Origin: DATKZS01 sp035527835 [NCBI: bacterium] | GTDB lineage: Bacteria; RBG-13-61-14 | NCBI GenBank assembly: GCA_035527835.1 | Contig: DATKZS010000103.1 | Span: 6,183 to 70,182 of the forward strand | Reading direction: 5' to 3' | Length of the DNA stretch: 64,000 nt | Part shown: piece after piece, positions 34,297 to 42,889 of the stretch | How the letters are laid out: each line of letters starts with the position of its first letter | Position numbering within the stretch: position 1 is the stretch's first letter | The notes under the pieces: model-generated | What the model saw: only the letters and a program-made list of their open reading frames with translations | The model's database searches: none | What the model was told of the DNA's origin: nothing | Translations under genes and position numbers: made by a program

Positions 34297-35136
34297 TTAA
34301 GGTGACGCACCACTAAGCAATTCCCTGGTGAGGCTCTTTGTTACATCCCACATGACTCGGGCGTCCTGTTCTGTTAGCACTACCTGCTGGGCATACTCGG
34401 TCTGCGGGTGTATAAAATTCCTATAATCACGCAGCACGATACCGACTCTCTTTGCAGCATCGCCTATCCAGCCGAGTTCGTTGCCAACCTCGATATAGTG
34501 GTTGAGCGTCCATTCTTGCAGCGGTAGGGTCTTCCCCTTGCTTTGTGGGGCTCGTTTAGCTTTGATGAGAGAGGATTTATCAGTAAGCTGATTCTGCCTG
34601 GAAATGAATAATGATTCAAGAAGCCCACCCATCATAACGGCTGCCGCCAAGAAGGCACCGTTGTTTATACAGGTAACACACTCCGCCCACCTCCTTTCCA
34701 TGATGCTCTGCATCCTCTGGTCGGACGCAAGCGAACTAAAGTTCGGTGGGTTGTCAGAGGTTGGATTCATCGGAGACAACGAAGAAGGGACGGCGGGTAG
34801 AGATTCGCGTAGCTTGAGTAGCATCTTTCGAGCCGTCTTGAGTAAGTCAACATAGGAGGTCCGCGTCGTAGCCTTGGCCGTGCAGTCGAGCAAGCGTTTA
34901 AATGGCTCGTCAACTGCAGCCAACTCTGCACCGTTTCCGTGAGAATATACCGCGAGGCGAATATTTCTGAACCAAAAAGAGGCGACAGTCTTTATTAGGT
35001 CGCGCTCCTCAGCGGAAGTCACCTGCTTTGACTTATTTGAAGCCACCGCCTTCCTGGCCTTGGCGACCGCTGAAATAGCCTCATCGATGCTGGCGTGAAG
35101 GTCCTGCTCCCTATTTTTTGCCACGCTTGGGCCCAT
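34297..35136 (-). CDS. HEPN-like protein, putative toxin/effector
   Basis: A 279-residue protein. The N-terminal half is helical. The C-terminal half (~130-279) resembles HEPN/DUF-type helical domains, with WAECVTCINNGAFLAAAVMM and an RDYRNFIH motif (residues ~236-243) that fits the RX4-6H signature of HEPN ribonucleases. The ATG at 35136, with AAGG upstream, is favoured over a longer start at 35208. It overlaps the end of the upstream gene by 26 bases, so the two form an operon. An RNase effector role is inferred; HEPN folds can also be inactive scaffolds. Confidence 0.5.
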   Translation of the reverse strand: MGPSVAKNREQDLHASIDEAISAVAKARKAVASNKSKQVTSAEERDLIKTVASFWFRNIRLAVYSHGNGAELAAVDEPFKRLLDCTAKATTRTSYVDLLKTARKMLLKLRESLPAVPSSLSPMNPTSDNPPNFSSLASDQRMQSIMERRWAECVTCINNGAFLAAAVMMGGLLESLFISRQNQLTDKSSLIKAKRAPQSKGKTLPLQEWTLNHYIEVGNELGWIGDAAKRVGIVLRDYRNFIHPQTEYAQQVVLTEQDARVMWDVTKSLTRELLSGASP

Positions 35137-35731
35137 TTTTTGATACCTTCTTCGCAGGCTTCTTGCGACTTTTGCGATTGCGAGGAGCAGAGGCGCTCTC
35201 GTTGCCACTACCAGGTAACGTCATCGCCACGAGATTTTCTCCGACAGTATTGATTTTGAATTGACCGCGCTCGGAACGGTCCAGATAGCCCTGTTGGAGA
35301 GCTTTATTTAGAGTGACACTAGGGGAAGTGAGTCGCTTCCACCCCGATAGACGAGTGGACTCCTGCAAAGTGTCGCCATCTATCGTTTCCCGTCTCTGAT
35401 CTTCTGGTGCCTCAAATCGGTAGTAGTAGGCCACAACTGTAGAATACTGATTGTCGCTCTTGGGCCGTTTCTCCTCCACGAAGGTTTTAATGTCCTTCGA
35501 TTGAGCTGAAGCAAGATTTTGTGGAGAAGTCTCCCCATGAGCTTGCATGACAGGAGCCGTGGGTTGTGCTACGCTTCTATTGGACATACCCGAAAGATGA
35601 ATGCCAAGACTCTCCGCAGCCCAACGTAGTGCCCGCTCTTGATCGGATTTTTCCAAACCCTTAAGCGCGTTTGTGATGCTCTTTGCCGCGTCAAAGGGAT
35701 TAGTCTGGTGTTGTTTGTCTTCTGAGGACAT
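35111..35731 (-). CDS. Putative DNA-binding partner of the HEPN-like protein
   Basis: A 206-residue protein with an N-terminal helical segment, a polar linker and a central winged-helix-like domain (~85-180). The domain contains DIKTFVEEKRPKSDNQ, TVVAYYYRFEAP and GERGQ-like turns (SERGQFKINTVGENLVAM). The tail is very basic (~185-206) and likely contacts nucleic acid. AGGAGGT precedes the ATG at 35731. Proteins with this core recur in accessory DNA but their role is not established. Overlap with the HEPN-like gene suggests a regulator or antitoxin, by inference only. Confidence 0.5.
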   Translation of the reverse strand: MSSEDKQHQTNPFDAAKSITNALKGLEKSDQERALRWAAESLGIHLSGMSNRSVAQPTAPVMQAHGETSPQNLASAQSKDIKTFVEEKRPKSDNQYSTVVAYYYRFEAPEDQRRETIDGDTLQESTRLSGWKRLTSPSVTLNKALQQGYLDRSERGQFKINTVGENLVAMTLPGSGNESASAPRNRKSRKKPAKKVSKNGPKRGKK

Positions 35732-36401
35732 CTCTTGACCTCCTATTTCAAATACTGGTAAAGAATTTTTGACGAATGTATCATTTTCATGGTGGCCTTA
35801 TCGGTCTAAGCCAAAATAGTTTTATGTATTAAATTTTACTTCACTTCCAGCCGAAAAACAATAATTACAGTAATGAACGCTTCCTCATCTCCAAGGTGGC
35901 CCTCCGCCCGGCCCTCTGTTCTTGACCACTCAACCTCCGCCCTTTCTACCGATTTTCTACCGGACCAGGTAGAAAACCGGAGCACTAGGGGGTAATAGGA
36001 GGTAATAGAGGGTAAAGGGCCGGGTTGCACGATTCCGGCGGAGAATCATGCAACTCGGTGATTTTTAGTTGGTGGGCCGGGCGAGAATCGAAGGAGCGAT
36101 GAGCGGATTAAAAATCCAGTAGACTACCTTCCTTTGTTTGGGGATGATAGGGAGGTCTCCCGCCCGGACCCCACCATCCTGTCACGAGCCGGTCGAGTGG
36201 CCATCCTTACCAGCGCTTTTTTCCAGGCAAGATCACCGGAAGATCAAGCAGGTCCCACGACCTCCCGCCCCCGCGCCGCCGATTTTTCCATCATCGACAT
36301 TTCAGGCCGAACCCCTGGCAGACATTACCCATACCCAAGGTTTATTATCAAATCATCCGATTCAATTTGCCAACGCAATATTAACAGTCTTCGGCAGTAT
36401 T
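35732..36401. other. Intergenic region with one hairpin, no gene seen
   Basis: About 670 bases between two minus-strand genes. It contains repeated GGTAATAG-like units near 35985-36015 and an inverted repeat at 36024-36054. Short plus-strand ORFs here have no ribosome site or recognisable content. It is the right-hand end of the accessory island. Confidence 0.5.
36024..36054. repeat. Imperfect hairpin
   Basis: GTTGCACGATTC pairs with GAATCATGCAAC at 11 of 12 positions around a 7-base loop. It may be a terminator-like or recombination structure; there is no T-run. Confidence 0.5.
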
Positions 36402-36965
36402 TTATGATTCGAGTCTCGACTTGAACACTATTGAGGGCCAAAGTTTTTTCGAGTGGTTAAATCCTTTGGCATGGGTATTTTTGCCGTATTTCTCTTCCAA
36501 CTCCTCCATGGGGCCGGCGTCGAGGGCGAACATGGGGCAGGCCTCCACGCATATCGGCTTCAGACCCTGTTCGAGCCTCTCGAAACACAAGTCGCATTTT
36601 TGCATTTTGGCGTTTTCGTGAGAGTTGAATTGCGGCGCCTTCCAGGGACACGCCTTGTGGCAGAGCGCTCCACATTCTTCCCTGCCAAGGCATTTTTCAT
36701 GGTCGACTATCACAACTCCGTCTCTTTCTCTTTTAGAGATAGCGTTGGCCGGGCAGGCATTCATGCACGCGGGACGCGCACAGTGATAACAGGTGTTGGT
36801 GAGGTAAGCGAGAAACGGGTGAGGGAATTGTCCTTCTTCGATCTCAATCACTTTCATCCAATTTACCTGCCCGGCTTCGATATCGTGCCAGTCCTTGCAG
36901 GCGACCTGACAAGTGAAGCACCCGGTGCATCTGCTCTGGTCGAAATAGAAACCATACTGCGCCAT
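36402..36965 (-). CDS. DmsB-like 4x[4Fe-4S] subunit
   Basis: A 187-residue ferredoxin-type protein with four cysteine groups: CTGCFTCQVACKDWHD, CYHCARPACMNACP, CLGREECGALCHKACP, and CDLC with CVEACP. It has no signal peptide. It passes electrons to or from the molybdopterin subunit encoded 2 bases upstream. In the third group the usual CxxC spacing is expanded by the REE insertion, as in DmsB relatives. No membrane-anchor gene follows. Confidence 0.9.
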   Translation of the reverse strand: MAQYGFYFDQSRCTGCFTCQVACKDWHDIEAGQVNWMKVIEIEEGQFPHPFLAYLTNTCYHCARPACMNACPANAISKRERDGVVIVDHEKCLGREECGALCHKACPWKAPQFNSHENAKMQKCDLCFERLEQGLKPICVEACPMFALDAGPMEELEEKYGKNTHAKGFNHSKKLWPSIVFKSRLES

Positions 36966-36967
36966 GG

Positions 36968-39241
36968 TTATTCGTCACCTTCCCGCACTGAAGATTTTAT
37001 CGCCTGCACCAATGAGCTATTGGTGTGAACCGCGCCGCCGGGCGAAATCTCGTCGCTGGTAAGCACGTTTACCGACCCGCTTTGGTCGGTCCCGTCCGGG
37101 CCGGGATCGTACCATGTGCCCTGGGATATATTGACGACCCCCGGCATTATGCGTGGGGTTACCTTGGCCGGGATGCGCATCCTTCCACGTTCGTTGAAAA
37201 TATCGATTTTATCGCCATGCTCAAAGCCTCTATTTTGAGCGTCCACCGGGTTTATCCAGGCGGCATGAGGTTCTATCTCCTGCATCCAGGGCACGTTGAC
37301 CCAGGTGGAGTGGGCCCGTGCCTTGTGGTGGGTGGTGATAAGCTGCAAAGGGAACTTTTTTGCGGCGGGCGCGTCGTGGCTTTCGGAATGCGTCATGTAC
37401 TTGGGAATGGGCGGGATCAGGGGGTTGTTCATCTCGGCGATGTGCTCGCAATAAATCTCGATCTTGCCCGAGAGCGTTGGGAAGGGTTTTTTTTCAATAT
37501 CGTCTATCTGGTCCTTGAACGCTACAAAAGGATAGTCCTTTTTGATTTTCAGCACCCCGTCTTTTCTCATGGCGTCGAAATCCGCGATGTCGTCTTTTCT
37601 CATGGTGATGGATCTGAGTATCTGTTCTTCGCTCATGTCTCCGAAAATCGGAGGCATGCCAAGTTTCTTTGACAGCTCTCTGCAAATTTCCAGGTCCGAC
37701 TTGGATTCATAAAGCGAGTCCACCGCTTTGTTGAGATAGATGTAATAGGGCGAGCCCAGCCAGGGAGGGGCGAGGTCTTCCCGTTCCATGAATGTGTTGA
37801 CCGGCAGCACGATATCGCCGTACTTTGCGGTGGGCGTCATGAACTGTTCGTGCACCACGATGAAGTCGAGGGCCATGAGCGCCTTGATGCCCCGGTTGAT
37901 GTTGGGGTGTTGGTTGAGGATGTTCCCGGCAACTATATACGCCATTTTGATGTCAGCGGGATAACCGCCTTCCTTGCCGCGCAAGATGGCGTCATAAACC
38001 TTGCTCCAGTGCACGCGAGCGCTGGTGCAGTTGGTGCCGCCGCTTAATTTGTAGAGGCTGTTCTCGCGCGGAAGCGCGCCGTGTTCCACGGGATTGATCG
38101 AGGGTATGCCTTTTGACTTATCTATCTTTTTGTCGCCGCTATTCGGCCTGATGTATTCCATCTCCCGGCTCGAGTAGGCCCTCATAAAGCCTGATGCGTA
38201 TCCGCCCTTGATCCCGATGTTTCCGGTGATCGCGGTTAATACGTTTGCCGCCCGCGAGTACTGCTCACCAAATGCCGCGCGTGCTGGTCCCCATCCCGCC
38301 ATCAGGGCGGCCGGCTTACTTGTCGCATATTCTCGCGCCAGCTCGGCGATGATTTTTTGAGGCACGGCGGTTATCTGTTCGGCCCATGCCGGGGTCTTCC
38401 TGGTCCCATCTTCGTCCCCGAGCACGTAATCCTTGTACTTGTCGAATCCCACAGTATATTTTTCGATAAACTCCTTGTCGTGGAGGTTTTCAGTGATGAT
38501 CACGTATGCCATAGCCGTGAGCATTGCAGTGTCTGTGCCCGGCCGTATCGGTATCCACTGGTCCGCGAATACTGCAGCCGAGTCGGTGTAGCGCGGATCT
38601 ATGGCCACGATCCTTGTGCCCTGTTCGTGCACCCTGGCCAGGGTGAGGCTCGTCTCCGGATCCCAGATAGTGTTTGCCGGGTTCCAGCCCCACATGATCA
38701 CCAGGCGCGAGTTGAAAAGGTCGTCGCGGGCGTTTCCGGTGTGGATGGTCCCGTAGGTGGCCATGGACGCAAACATGGCGCCCTCAAATGACGGAAAGCC
38801 CCAAGTATTGGTAAAGCCGCCGAACTGCATGAGCATCATGCCCGCGGGCAGTGGTCCGTGGAGCATGCCCTGGTTGCCGGCTCCGTAAAGATAAAAAATC
38901 GAGGAGTTTCCGTACTTGTCTCTTATCTCCTTGAGCTTTGTCGCCACTTCGTCCAGGGCCTCGTCCCACGACACGCGCTCGAACTTGCCCTCTCCGCGCT
39001 CGCCGACCCTGCGGAGAGGATACTTAAGCCTGTCCGGCGAATACTGCCGCTGCCTGTATGCCCGCCCCCTCAAACACGCGCGTAACTGCGGCTCATCCCC
39101 AGAGTCGGTCTCGTATCTGATGATCCTACCGTCCCTGACATGAGCCTTGAGTACGCAACGGCCACCGCAGTCGTGGCAGCAGCCGGTGGGCACTATCTTG
39201 ATGTTGGGATCATTGCCTGTTTCATTTTCATTATTACTCAT
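36968..39241 (-). CDS. DMSO-reductase-family molybdopterin oxidoreductase
   Basis: A 757-residue catalytic subunit. A [4Fe-4S] motif CCHDCGGRCVLKAH (cysteines ~22, 25, 29) with the fourth cysteine at ~56 is followed by the molybdopterin domains. The PSFEGA segment places Ser151 where DmsA-type enzymes have the molybdenum-binding serine, by eye alignment. The C-terminal cofactor-binding domain includes THHKARAHSTW. No Tat signal is present before the FeS motif, and GGGGAGGG before the ATG supports this start. The enzyme may therefore be cytoplasmic. The substrate is unknown. Confidence 0.88.
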   Translation of the reverse strand: MSNNENETGNDPNIKIVPTGCCHDCGGRCVLKAHVRDGRIIRYETDSGDEPQLRACLRGRAYRQRQYSPDRLKYPLRRVGERGEGKFERVSWDEALDEVATKLKEIRDKYGNSSIFYLYGAGNQGMLHGPLPAGMMLMQFGGFTNTWGFPSFEGAMFASMATYGTIHTGNARDDLFNSRLVIMWGWNPANTIWDPETSLTLARVHEQGTRIVAIDPRYTDSAAVFADQWIPIRPGTDTAMLTAMAYVIITENLHDKEFIEKYTVGFDKYKDYVLGDEDGTRKTPAWAEQITAVPQKIIAELAREYATSKPAALMAGWGPARAAFGEQYSRAANVLTAITGNIGIKGGYASGFMRAYSSREMEYIRPNSGDKKIDKSKGIPSINPVEHGALPRENSLYKLSGGTNCTSARVHWSKVYDAILRGKEGGYPADIKMAYIVAGNILNQHPNINRGIKALMALDFIVVHEQFMTPTAKYGDIVLPVNTFMEREDLAPPWLGSPYYIYLNKAVDSLYESKSDLEICRELSKKLGMPPIFGDMSEEQILRSITMRKDDIADFDAMRKDGVLKIKKDYPFVAFKDQIDDIEKKPFPTLSGKIEIYCEHIAEMNNPLIPPIPKYMTHSESHDAPAAKKFPLQLITTHHKARAHSTWVNVPWMQEIEPHAAWINPVDAQNRGFEHGDKIDIFNERGRMRIPAKVTPRIMPGVVNISQGTWYDPGPDGTDQSGSVNVLTSDEISPGGAVHTNSSLVQAIKSSVREGDE

Positions 39242-39468
39242 CGCCCTCCCCCGACCGCTTGGCCCCTATGTATATGAATTGACGCCAGATCAACCAGCAA
39301 TTTCAGGGACATGGATCTTTCCTGAATAAATCAGGGGACATCATACCTATTTCACTCCCTTTGTCGGTTTCCTTCCGGCCTTACGGGGCAAGAGGGGGCG
39401 GTCAAGGCGGAGTTCGAGGTGATGGAGGAATTCCCTGCTCCCCGGCTGCCGGCCGGTACTATCGCATA

Positions 39469-40548
39469 TCAGGCGGGGTCGGGGGCGATGTTCTGCTTGC
39501 ATTCCCCGGCGGACTGGCTGGCCATGCAGATGCCGTCGCGGGTGGAGTTCTTGACGCGGTACATGGCCTGGTCGGCCATCTTGATGATGTCCTCCTTGTT
39601 GAGCGCGTCGTCGGGATAGGTGCCGATGCCGAAACTCGCGGTCACCCGGATGTTGAGCTCTTCCTTGACGAAGAACACCGCGTCGTTGAGCCCGCGGCGC
39701 AGGCGCTGGCCGACCATGAGCGCGTCCTCCTTGCCGGCGCGGGGCAGGATGAGCACGAACTCGTCGCCGCCGTAGCGCACGGCCCAGTCCACGGTGCGGA
39801 GGTTGAATTTGAGGAGCTGTCCGATTTCCTTGAGCAGCCGCGAGCCGATGAGGTGTCCGTAGGTGTCGTTCACGTCCTTGAAATGGTCGAGGTCGAGGAA
39901 GACCACGGAGAAGGGGTAGTTGTAGCGGATGGCGCGGTTGATCTCGGTCTCCAGGAGGTTATGCATGTGCCGGGCGTTATACAGCCCGGTGCAGTCGTCC
40001 ACGATGGTGAGCTCGCGGACCCTTTTCACGAACCGCGCGTTCTCGATGGCGATGGCCGCGAAGTCCGCCAGCGCCTCCAATAGCTCCAGGTGCTCCTTTT
40101 CCCGGTGCGCCTCAGCCACGTTGATGAGCTCGATCACCCCCAGGGTCCGGCCCTTGCTGATCAGCGGGATGCAGACGATGGACTTGGTCTTGAAACCGCT
40201 TTTCTGGTCCACCCACTTGGCGAACCGCTGGTCCTGGTCCACGTCCGGGATGATCAGCGGCTCGCCGTTCTTCGCCACCCATCCGGCGATGCCCTCGCCG
40301 ATCTTCATTCGGATGTTCCGGAGCTTCTGGCTCGCCTTGCCCACCACGATCTGGAAATAAAGCTCCTCCGTCTCCTCGTCCACCAGCAGGAGCGACCAGT
40401 TCTTGGGCTCGTAGAGCTTCGCGATCATGTCCATGATCACGCTCAGCACCTGGTCCAGGTCCAGCGTCGCCGTGAGCGCCTTGCCCACCTCCCGCAGGAT
40501 CCCCAGCGTGCCGTCCGTCCGCGATATGTCTGGCTTGTAGGTCGTCAT
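39469..40548 (-). CDS. GAF-GGDEF diguanylate cyclase
   Basis: A 359-residue cytoplasmic protein. Residues ~15-170 form a GAF sensor domain (KIGEGIAGWVAKNGEPLIIP, IVCIPLISKGRTLGVIEL). Residues ~180-345 form a GGDEF domain with an intact RYGGDEF site and an RxxD product-inhibition site (RTVD) five residues upstream. It should make cyclic di-GMP in response to a small ligand or redox signal. It is the second predicted active cyclase in the window. The ATG at 40548 is preferred over one six codons upstream. It diverges from ruvX. Confidence 0.92.
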   Translation of the reverse strand: MTTYKPDISRTDGTLGILREVGKALTATLDLDQVLSVIMDMIAKLYEPKNWSLLLVDEETEELYFQIVVGKASQKLRNIRMKIGEGIAGWVAKNGEPLIIPDVDQDQRFAKWVDQKSGFKTKSIVCIPLISKGRTLGVIELINVAEAHREKEHLELLEALADFAAIAIENARFVKRVRELTIVDDCTGLYNARHMHNLLETEINRAIRYNYPFSVVFLDLDHFKDVNDTYGHLIGSRLLKEIGQLLKFNLRTVDWAVRYGGDEFVLILPRAGKEDALMVGQRLRRGLNDAVFFVKEELNIRVTASFGIGTYPDDALNKEDIIKMADQAMYRVKNSTRDGICMASQSAGECKQNIAPDPA

Positions 40549-40689
40549 AACCGCACCGAAATGCAACCGCTAAAACGTATGCGACATTTTATGCAATTCC
40601 CGGCCGCCGAGCAACTCTCCGGCCAACACCCGGCCGCGCCGAACCGGGCGGGCTGAATCACCGCCCTTTTTCATGATACAATTTTAAGC

Positions 40690-41166
40690 GTGGGAATCCA
40701 AGAGGGCCAGGAAAAACGAAGGATCATGGGCCTGGACCTGGGCGTGAAGACCATCGGCGTGGCCGTGTCCGATCCCGGCCGCTCCTTTGCCTCGAGCCTG
40801 GGCGTGATCCGCCGGCGGGGGACCGAGGCCGACCTGGAACGACTCGCCGCGCTGGTCCGCGAGCATGAGGCCGCCTTGATCGTGCTCGGCCTGCCCCTGC
40901 ACCTCTCCGGCAAGGAGAGCGAGGGCAGCCGCCGCTCGCGGGAGTTCGCCCGGGTCCTGGAACAGCGGCTCGGCCTCGAAGTGGTCCTGGTGGACGAGTC
41001 GCTGACCACGCGCGACGCGGAAAACGTGCTGCTCGAGGCCAACCTCTCGCGCCGGAAGCGCAAGCGGGCGGTTGACGGCCTGGCCGCGGCCTTTATTCTG
41101 CAATCATATCTGAACGAGCTCCGCGAGAGGCCGGCGGGGCCGGGAGAGATCCGTGGCCGCGAATAG
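40690..41166 (+). CDS. ruvX: YqgF/RuvX-type Holliday-junction resolvase homologue
   Basis: A 158-residue RNase-H-fold protein. It has the first catalytic aspartate in GLDLGVKTIGVAVSD, the VLGLPLHLSG motif, and VDESLTTRDAE followed by a later DGLAAAFILQ. The family acts on branched DNA and in 16S rRNA 5'-end maturation. The GTG at 40690 is kept because the ATG at 40726 would clip the first beta strand. It overlaps mltG by 14 bases. Confidence 0.88.
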   Translation: MGIQEGQEKRRIMGLDLGVKTIGVAVSDPGRSFASSLGVIRRRGTEADLERLAALVREHEAALIVLGLPLHLSGKESEGSRRSREFARVLEQRLGLEVVLVDESLTTRDAENVLLEANLSRRKRKRAVDGLAAAFILQSYLNELRERPAGPGEIRGRE

Positions 41167-42202
41167 CCCCGCTCCCGCCGGCGCGTCGGGGCTCAGCCCG
41201 TTCCGGACCGCGCCCGCCGTTTTTTTTATTCTCCTCATTATCCTGGCCGCGGCGGGCAGGCTGGCCTACGGCTATTTTTCGTATCTTCGCTCGCCGGAGC
41301 CGGCGCTTCAGGAGGTCACGCTGGTGGAGGTGGCGCCGGGCATGACCTTCCGGCAGATCGCGCGGCTTCTGGAGGGACGCAAGGTGGTATCGCACCGGCG
41401 TTACTTCGAGCTGGCGGCCGTACAGAAGCGGGTGACCACCCGGATGCAGGCCGGGACCTATACCTTCCGGCCGGGCTACACTCCGCTCCAGGTGCTCGAC
41501 ATCATCTCGCGCGGCGACGTGACGGTGTGGAAGCTCGCGGCGCCGGAGGGGCTCAGCATCTATGAGATCGGCCGGCGGCTCGCGGCGCTGGGGAACTGGT
41601 CGGAGGAAAAGTTCGTGGCCGCGGCCACTGACGCGGCCAGGGCCCACGAGGCCGGCGCGCCGGTGGCGTCGCTGGAAGGATACCTCTTCCCCGCGGTCTA
41701 TAACCTGCGGCTCTCCATGAGCGAGGACAAGGTGGCCGAGCTGATGCTGGCCCGCGGCAAGAAGGAGATGACCGAAGCGAGACTGGCGCGGGCCAGGCAG
41801 CTCGGCCTCACCTGGCACCAGGTCCTGACCCTGGCCAGCCTCGTGGAAAAGGAGACGGCGGCCCGCGACGAGATGCCGCTGATCGCGGGCGTGTTCATGG
41901 ACCGCTTAAAGCACAAGATGCCGCTGCAGTCCGACCCGACCGTGGTTTACGGCGACCCGGACTTCACCGGCCCGATCACGAAAAAGGACCTGCTCCGGCC
42001 GGGGCCGTACAACACCTATCTGCACCAGGGCCTCCCGCCCGGGCCCATCTGCAACCCCGGCGCGGACGCCATCGAAGCCGCGCTCCACCCGTCCGACACC
42101 GGCTATCTCTATTTCGTGGCCGACGGCAGCGGCCGCCACGTGTTCTCCAAGACCTACCTCGAGCACCTGAAGAACGTTATCAAATACCGGAAGGGCCAAT
42201 GA
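41153..42202 (+). CDS. mltG: Endolytic murein transglycosylase MltG
   Basis: A 349-residue inner-membrane protein with one N-terminal helix (AVFFILLIILAAAGRLAYGY), a LysM-like region and the YceG/MltG catalytic domain. The signature LASLVEKETAARDE holds the catalytic glutamate, followed by LQSDPTVVYG. It cleaves nascent peptidoglycan and may act as a terminator of glycan synthesis. It starts at GTG inside ruvX and overlaps queE by 4 bases; ruvX-mltG is a common bacterial pairing. Confidence 0.92.
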   Translation: MAANSPAPAGASGLSPFRTAPAVFFILLIILAAAGRLAYGYFSYLRSPEPALQEVTLVEVAPGMTFRQIARLLEGRKVVSHRRYFELAAVQKRVTTRMQAGTYTFRPGYTPLQVLDIISRGDVTVWKLAAPEGLSIYEIGRRLAALGNWSEEKFVAAATDAARAHEAGAPVASLEGYLFPAVYNLRLSMSEDKVAELMLARGKKEMTEARLARARQLGLTWHQVLTLASLVEKETAARDEMPLIAGVFMDRLKHKMPLQSDPTVVYGDPDFTGPITKKDLLRPGPYNTYLHQGLPPGPICNPGADAIEAALHPSDTGYLYFVADGSGRHVFSKTYLEHLKNVIKYRKGQ

Positions 42203-42882
42203 GGGCCGGCGGCATGAAGGGCGCAAGCGGGAAAAAAGCGGACACGCTCCGGGTCAAGGAAATTTATCCGGCCATCATGGGAGAGAGCTCATGGGCCGGC
42301 CTGCCCGGCGTGATCGTGCGCCTCGCCGGCTGCAACCTGCGCTGCTCCTACTGCGACACGACTTACGCCTATTACGGCGGGCGGAGCATGGCGGTGGACA
42401 GGGTCGTTACCTCGGTGATGAAGCACGGTCTCCGCCGCGTGCTCGTGACCGGCGGAGAGCCGCTTCTGGAGCCCGCCGCGGTGGACCTCATGGAAGCGCT
42501 TATCAAGCGGCGACTCGCGGTCGAGCTGGAGACCAACGGAAGCATCTCCCTGGAACCCGTTCCCCGGGCCGTGCACGTGGTCATGGACTTCAAAAGCCCC
42601 GGCAGCGGCTGCGTTGACCAGAACCGGTGGGAAAACCTGCTCTACCTGAAACCGACCGACGAGATCAAGTTCGTGCTCACCGGCTTGAAGGACTACTTGT
42701 GGGCCAAGGACATGATCAAGCGCCTGGACCTGGACCGCCGTTTCCAGCTCATCCTCTCGCCCGCCTTCTCCGCCCTCAACCCCGCCATCCTCGCCCGCTG
42801 GATGCTCCGCGACCGCCTGAACGCCCGCCTCGGCCTCCAGATCCATAAATACATTTATGGAGCAAAAGCGAGAAGAGTGTAA
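42199..42882 (+). CDS. queE: 7-carboxy-7-deazaguanine synthase (radical SAM)
   Basis: A 227-residue radical-SAM enzyme of QueE type, with EIYPAIMGESSWAGLP, the cluster motif CNLRCSYC, the SAM-binding VTGGEPLLE, and QIHKYIYG near the end. It converts carboxytetrahydropterin to CDG in queuosine synthesis. Other queuosine genes are not adjacent. The start overlaps mltG (ATGA). It is not a likely activase for the glycyl radical enzyme at 44201, as it lacks the extra ferredoxin domain and has QueE motifs. Confidence 0.88.
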   Translation: MRAGGMKGASGKKADTLRVKEIYPAIMGESSWAGLPGVIVRLAGCNLRCSYCDTTYAYYGGRSMAVDRVVTSVMKHGLRRVLVTGGEPLLEPAAVDLMEALIKRRLAVELETNGSISLEPVPRAVHVVMDFKSPGSGCVDQNRWENLLYLKPTDEIKFVLTGLKDYLWAKDMIKRLDLDRRFQLILSPAFSALNPAILARWMLRDRLNARLGLQIHKYIYGAKARRV

Positions 42883-42889
42883 GTGGCTC

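Noticed and set aside
36134-36424. Two overlapping plus-strand ORFs of about 90 residues
   Set aside because: No ribosome site, no domain, and two competing frames across the same stretch indicate chance openings.
42199-42882. The radical-SAM gene as activase of the nearby glycyl radical enzyme
   Set aside because: Its motifs and length fit QueE, it lies on the opposite strand in a ruvX-mltG operon, and it lacks the ferredoxin insert of most such activases.
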